From Mageeibacillus sp. UBA5442 (GTDB lineage: Bacteria; Bacillota; Clostridia; Saccharofermentanales; DTU023): DNA of 7,467 bases. The translations under genes and the position numbers were made by a program. The stretch spans positions 1 to 7,467 of the forward strand of contig DIRG01000079.1 of the NCBI GenBank assembly GCA_002427475.1, read 5' to 3'. The notes under the pieces were generated by a model. That model saw only the letters and a program-made list of their open reading frames with translations. It was not told where the DNA came from and did not search any database. Below are positions 6,339 through 7,467 of the stretch, piece after piece (within the stretch, counting starts at the first letter, position 1; every line of letters begins with the position of its first letter).

Positions 6339-6623
6339 CTATTGCTCTAGAGGATAGACACTAGCTCTTGTTTTGTTGCGACTTAAGCGCTCAAAACGCA
6401 CTGTTCCATCGATTAAAGCAAATAATGTATCGTCTTTACCTATGCCGACATTCAGTCCGGGATGGATCTTCGTGCCACGTTGACGATATATAATATTTCC
6501 GGCCAGACAGCTCTGACCATCGGCCAGCTTAGCTCCCAAACGTTTTGATTTGGAATCGCGACCGTTACGTGTGCTTCCCATTCCCTTTTTGTGGGCTAGA
6601 AGTTGTATATCTACTCGAATCAT
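6339..6623 (-). CDS. rpmA: 50S ribosomal protein L27, with cleavable N-terminal extension
   Basis: 94 residues. L27 reaches toward the peptidyl-transferase centre of the 50S subunit through its N-terminus. The core signature GNIIYRQRGTKIHPG (42-56) is intact, as is the basic N-terminal arm HKKGMGSTRNGRDSKSKRLG (11-30). Before it sits MIRVDIQLL, a Firmicutes-type extension that must be removed because it would block the active centre. The expected Prp cut is before Ala10, which leaves AHKKG as the mature end. Compared with the S. aureus site (LNLQFF before Ala), the two Phe are Leu-Leu and Asn-Leu is Asp-Ile. Ribosome site GGAGG at 6632-6636. The 61-nt gap upstream separates it from prp; obg follows after 42 nt. 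Confidence 0.99.
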   Translation of the reverse strand: MIRVDIQLLAHKKGMGSTRNGRDSKSKRLGAKLADGQSCLAGNIIYRQRGTKIHPGLNVGIGKDDTLFALIDGTVRFERLSRNKTRASVYPLEQ

Positions 6624-6684
6624 TCTTGCTTCCTCCGTAATATCTTGTCAGTCAAATTACTGTTATCTGTTTGTTTATAATTTC

Positions 6685-7020
6685 TCAGCGCTCATCTATA
6701 CATTTAATATAGTGAGAGCCGTAACTGGCTTCTAATTGCATGCAGCCAATCCGTACGCTTCCCATCAGACTTGCAATCTGTATCAGTTGTTCTCTATCCT
6801 CACTGTCATAACTTACCTGACAGCAGATGAGGCCATCTTCAGCCTGATACTCCGGATCAATCTGAGCTATGTCCTGCAAGCTGCCGATCACAGTTTGTGC
6901 GATAGCGGATGCAGCAGCACAGATTATATTCTCACCCTTGATCGCTGTCCCTGCGTGTCCTTCCAGACTGAAAGAAACTACACGATCTTCTTGATCCAGT
7001 TTGAAGCGTGCTTCCAGCAA
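6685..7020 (-). CDS. prp: Ribosomal-processing cysteine protease Prp (YsxB family)
   Basis: 111 residues. Prp removes the N-terminal extension of L27, and its gene typically lies between rplU and rpmA, as here. The active-site block is complete: GHAGTAIKGENIICAAASA (21-39) has His22 and Cys34 at the same numbers as the S. aureus enzyme, plus Ser38. The start is a TTG at 7018-7020, only 2 nt after the rplU stop; no ATG or GTG lies close in frame, and the family's N-terminus (MLEARF...) begins exactly here. No good ribosome site precedes it, so translation probably depends on ribosomes ending rplU. That would keep the protease scarce compared with the two ribosomal proteins beside it. Cytosolic. 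Confidence 0.95.
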   Translation of the reverse strand: MLEARFKLDQEDRVVSFSLEGHAGTAIKGENIICAAASAIAQTVIGSLQDIAQIDPEYQAEDGLICCQVSYDSEDREQLIQIASLMGSVRIGCMQLEASYGSHYIKCIDER

Positions 7021-7022
7021 AA

Positions 7023-7337
7023 CTAGCTCACAATCTCGCTGATACGAACTTTGGTATAAGGCTGGCGGTGGCCTTGCTTCCTACGATAGCCCTTCTTAGA
7101 CTTATACTTGAAAACTGTAATCTTCTTGGAGCGGCCCTGTTTCACTACTTCTGCCTTAACTGAAGCACCATCTACCAGGGGGCTACCTGTTTTCAAGCTT
7201 TCTCCGTCATGGACTGCCAGAACTTCATCAAAGACGATTTCGTCTTCAGCTTCAACGTCCAATTTCTCAACGAAGATTTCGTCACCAACTGCTACGCGGT
7301 ATTGTTTACCGCCTGTTTTAATAATTGCGTAATTCAT
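7023..7337 (-). CDS. rplU: 50S ribosomal protein L21
   Basis: 104 residues, the normal length. L21 binds 23S rRNA as a structural part of the 50S subunit. MNYAIIKTGGKQYRVAVGD (1-19) is the standard opening, and the basic C-terminal signature KYKSKKGYRRKQGHRQPYTK (77-96) is intact. The start is the ATG at 7335-7337 behind AGGAGG. An in-frame ATG at 7386-7388 would add 17 residues (MLLASNLSRARLFRRNA) not found in the family and lies in the untranslated leader, so it is not used here. It is the first gene of the rplU-prp-rpmA-obg-cvpA unit. Confidence 0.99.
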   Translation of the reverse strand: MNYAIIKTGGKQYRVAVGDEIFVEKLDVEAEDEIVFDEVLAVHDGESLKTGSPLVDGASVKAEVVKQGRSKKITVFKYKSKKGYRRKQGHRQPYTKVRISEIVS

Positions 7338-7411
7338 TGCGTTCCTCCTAAAAAGTCTCGCCCGGCTCAGGTTGCTGGCAAGCAGCATTAATACCCCGCC
7401 AGTGCGGTCGC
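7338..7411 (-). promoter_or_regulatory. rplU leader, candidate L21-type autoregulatory RNA
   Basis: About 74 nt lie between the predicted start of transcription and the rplU ATG. Visible hairpins are CCGC-CAGT-GCGG (7396-7407, given as plus strand) and TGCTG-GCAAG-CAGCA (7373-7387). An alternative stem pairs 7377-7382 with 7357-7362 (CUUGCC with GGCGAG in the RNA), sharing bases with the second hairpin, so the two cannot form together. A known Rfam family of L21 leaders occurs at this place in Firmicutes; I cannot confirm a match by eye. Control by L21 binding is an inference. Confidence 0.4.
7344..7349 (-). promoter_or_regulatory. Ribosome binding site that decides the rplU start
   Basis: AGGAGG lies 6 nt before the ATG at 7335-7337. 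It rules out the upstream in-frame ATG at 7386-7388, which has no such site. Confidence 0.85.
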
Positions 7412-7417
7412 CGAATT

Positions 7418-7446
7418 ATGATATAACACGCTGCTCAAACTGTCAA
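7418..7446 (-). promoter_or_regulatory. Sigma-A-type promoter of the rplU operon
   Basis: On the minus strand: TTGACA (-35, 7441-7446), a 17-nt spacer and TATCAT (-10, 7418-7423, five of six consensus bases). The start of transcription is expected near 7411. An AT-rich stretch lies just upstream of the -35. The remaining 21 bases to the window edge show nothing else I can name. Confidence 0.8.
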
Positions 7447-7467
7447 ATTTATTTGGACTAGTGACAG

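Noticed and set aside
5741..6350. Several open frames of 66-85 codons, on both strands, overlapping the obg N-terminal half
   Set aside because: They are frame shadows created by the GC-rich glycine codons of the Obg domain; none has family-like features or a start signal.
6624..6684. A possible internal promoter between prp and rpmA (TTGACT and TATAAA-like words)
   Set aside because: The words are in the wrong order or spacing; the 61-nt gap shows only the GGAGG site before rpmA.
7338..7388. A 17-residue N-terminal extension of L21 from the upstream ATG
   Set aside because: It crosses the leader hairpins and the AGGAGG site, and L21 proteins begin at MNYAIIKTGG or equivalent.
1..7467. CRISPR arrays, tRNA or rRNA genes, insertion sequences, attachment sites, toxin-antitoxin or defence genes
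   Set aside because: None was seen on either strand; nearly all bases are taken up by the genes and control sites listed.

Overview
This window is a gene-dense stretch of a Firmicutes-type chromosome in which every supported gene lies on the minus strand, so transcription runs from right (high coordinates) to left. The evidence for Firmicutes is the order rplU-prp-rpmA-obg, an L27 with a cleavable N-terminal extension next to its protease Prp, a perfect CIRCE operator in front of groES-groEL, and strong GGAGG-type ribosome binding sites. A clostridial lineage is my best guess, inferred from the L27 extension and the neighbourhood; I cannot place it at genus level.

Right part (about 7467 to 4361): a sigma-A-like promoter (TTGACA, 17 nt, TATCAT) drives a roughly 74-nt leader and then rplU (L21), prp (protease that trims L27), rpmA (L27), obg (50S assembly GTPase) and a cvpA-like membrane protein gene. 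Spacings are short, prp starts 2 nt after rplU, and obg and cvpA overlap by 23 nt. I see no terminator inside this block. Genes such as yhbY, nadD and rsfS, which often follow obg in Firmicutes, are absent; cvpA takes that place.

Middle (about 4349 to 2195): a second strong promoter begins 11 nt after the cvpA stop and overlaps nothing but the short gap. A perfect CIRCE sits at its start point, then come groES and groEL, and a strong intrinsic terminator closes the unit. The chaperonin pair is therefore expected to be HrcA-controlled, with possible extra read-through from the ribosomal/obg operon.

Left part (about 2134 to 1): a probable three-gene cluster. It holds a short FUSC/aromatic-acid-exporter-type membrane protein, a single-pass membrane protein with a probable beta-propeller ectodomain (DUF5711-like, tentative), and the N-terminal 133 residues of a BaiN/HI0933-type flavoprotein that runs off the window edge. 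The first two genes overlap by 8 nt and the next gap is 9 nt.

Most of the window is well-understood housekeeping DNA. I found no clear sign of a new defence, mobile or RNA system. The points most worth a second look are the rplU leader with competing hairpins, the diverged Prp cleavage site in L27, the weak start signals of prp and obg, the coupling of the obg operon to groESL, and the uncharacterised left-hand cluster.
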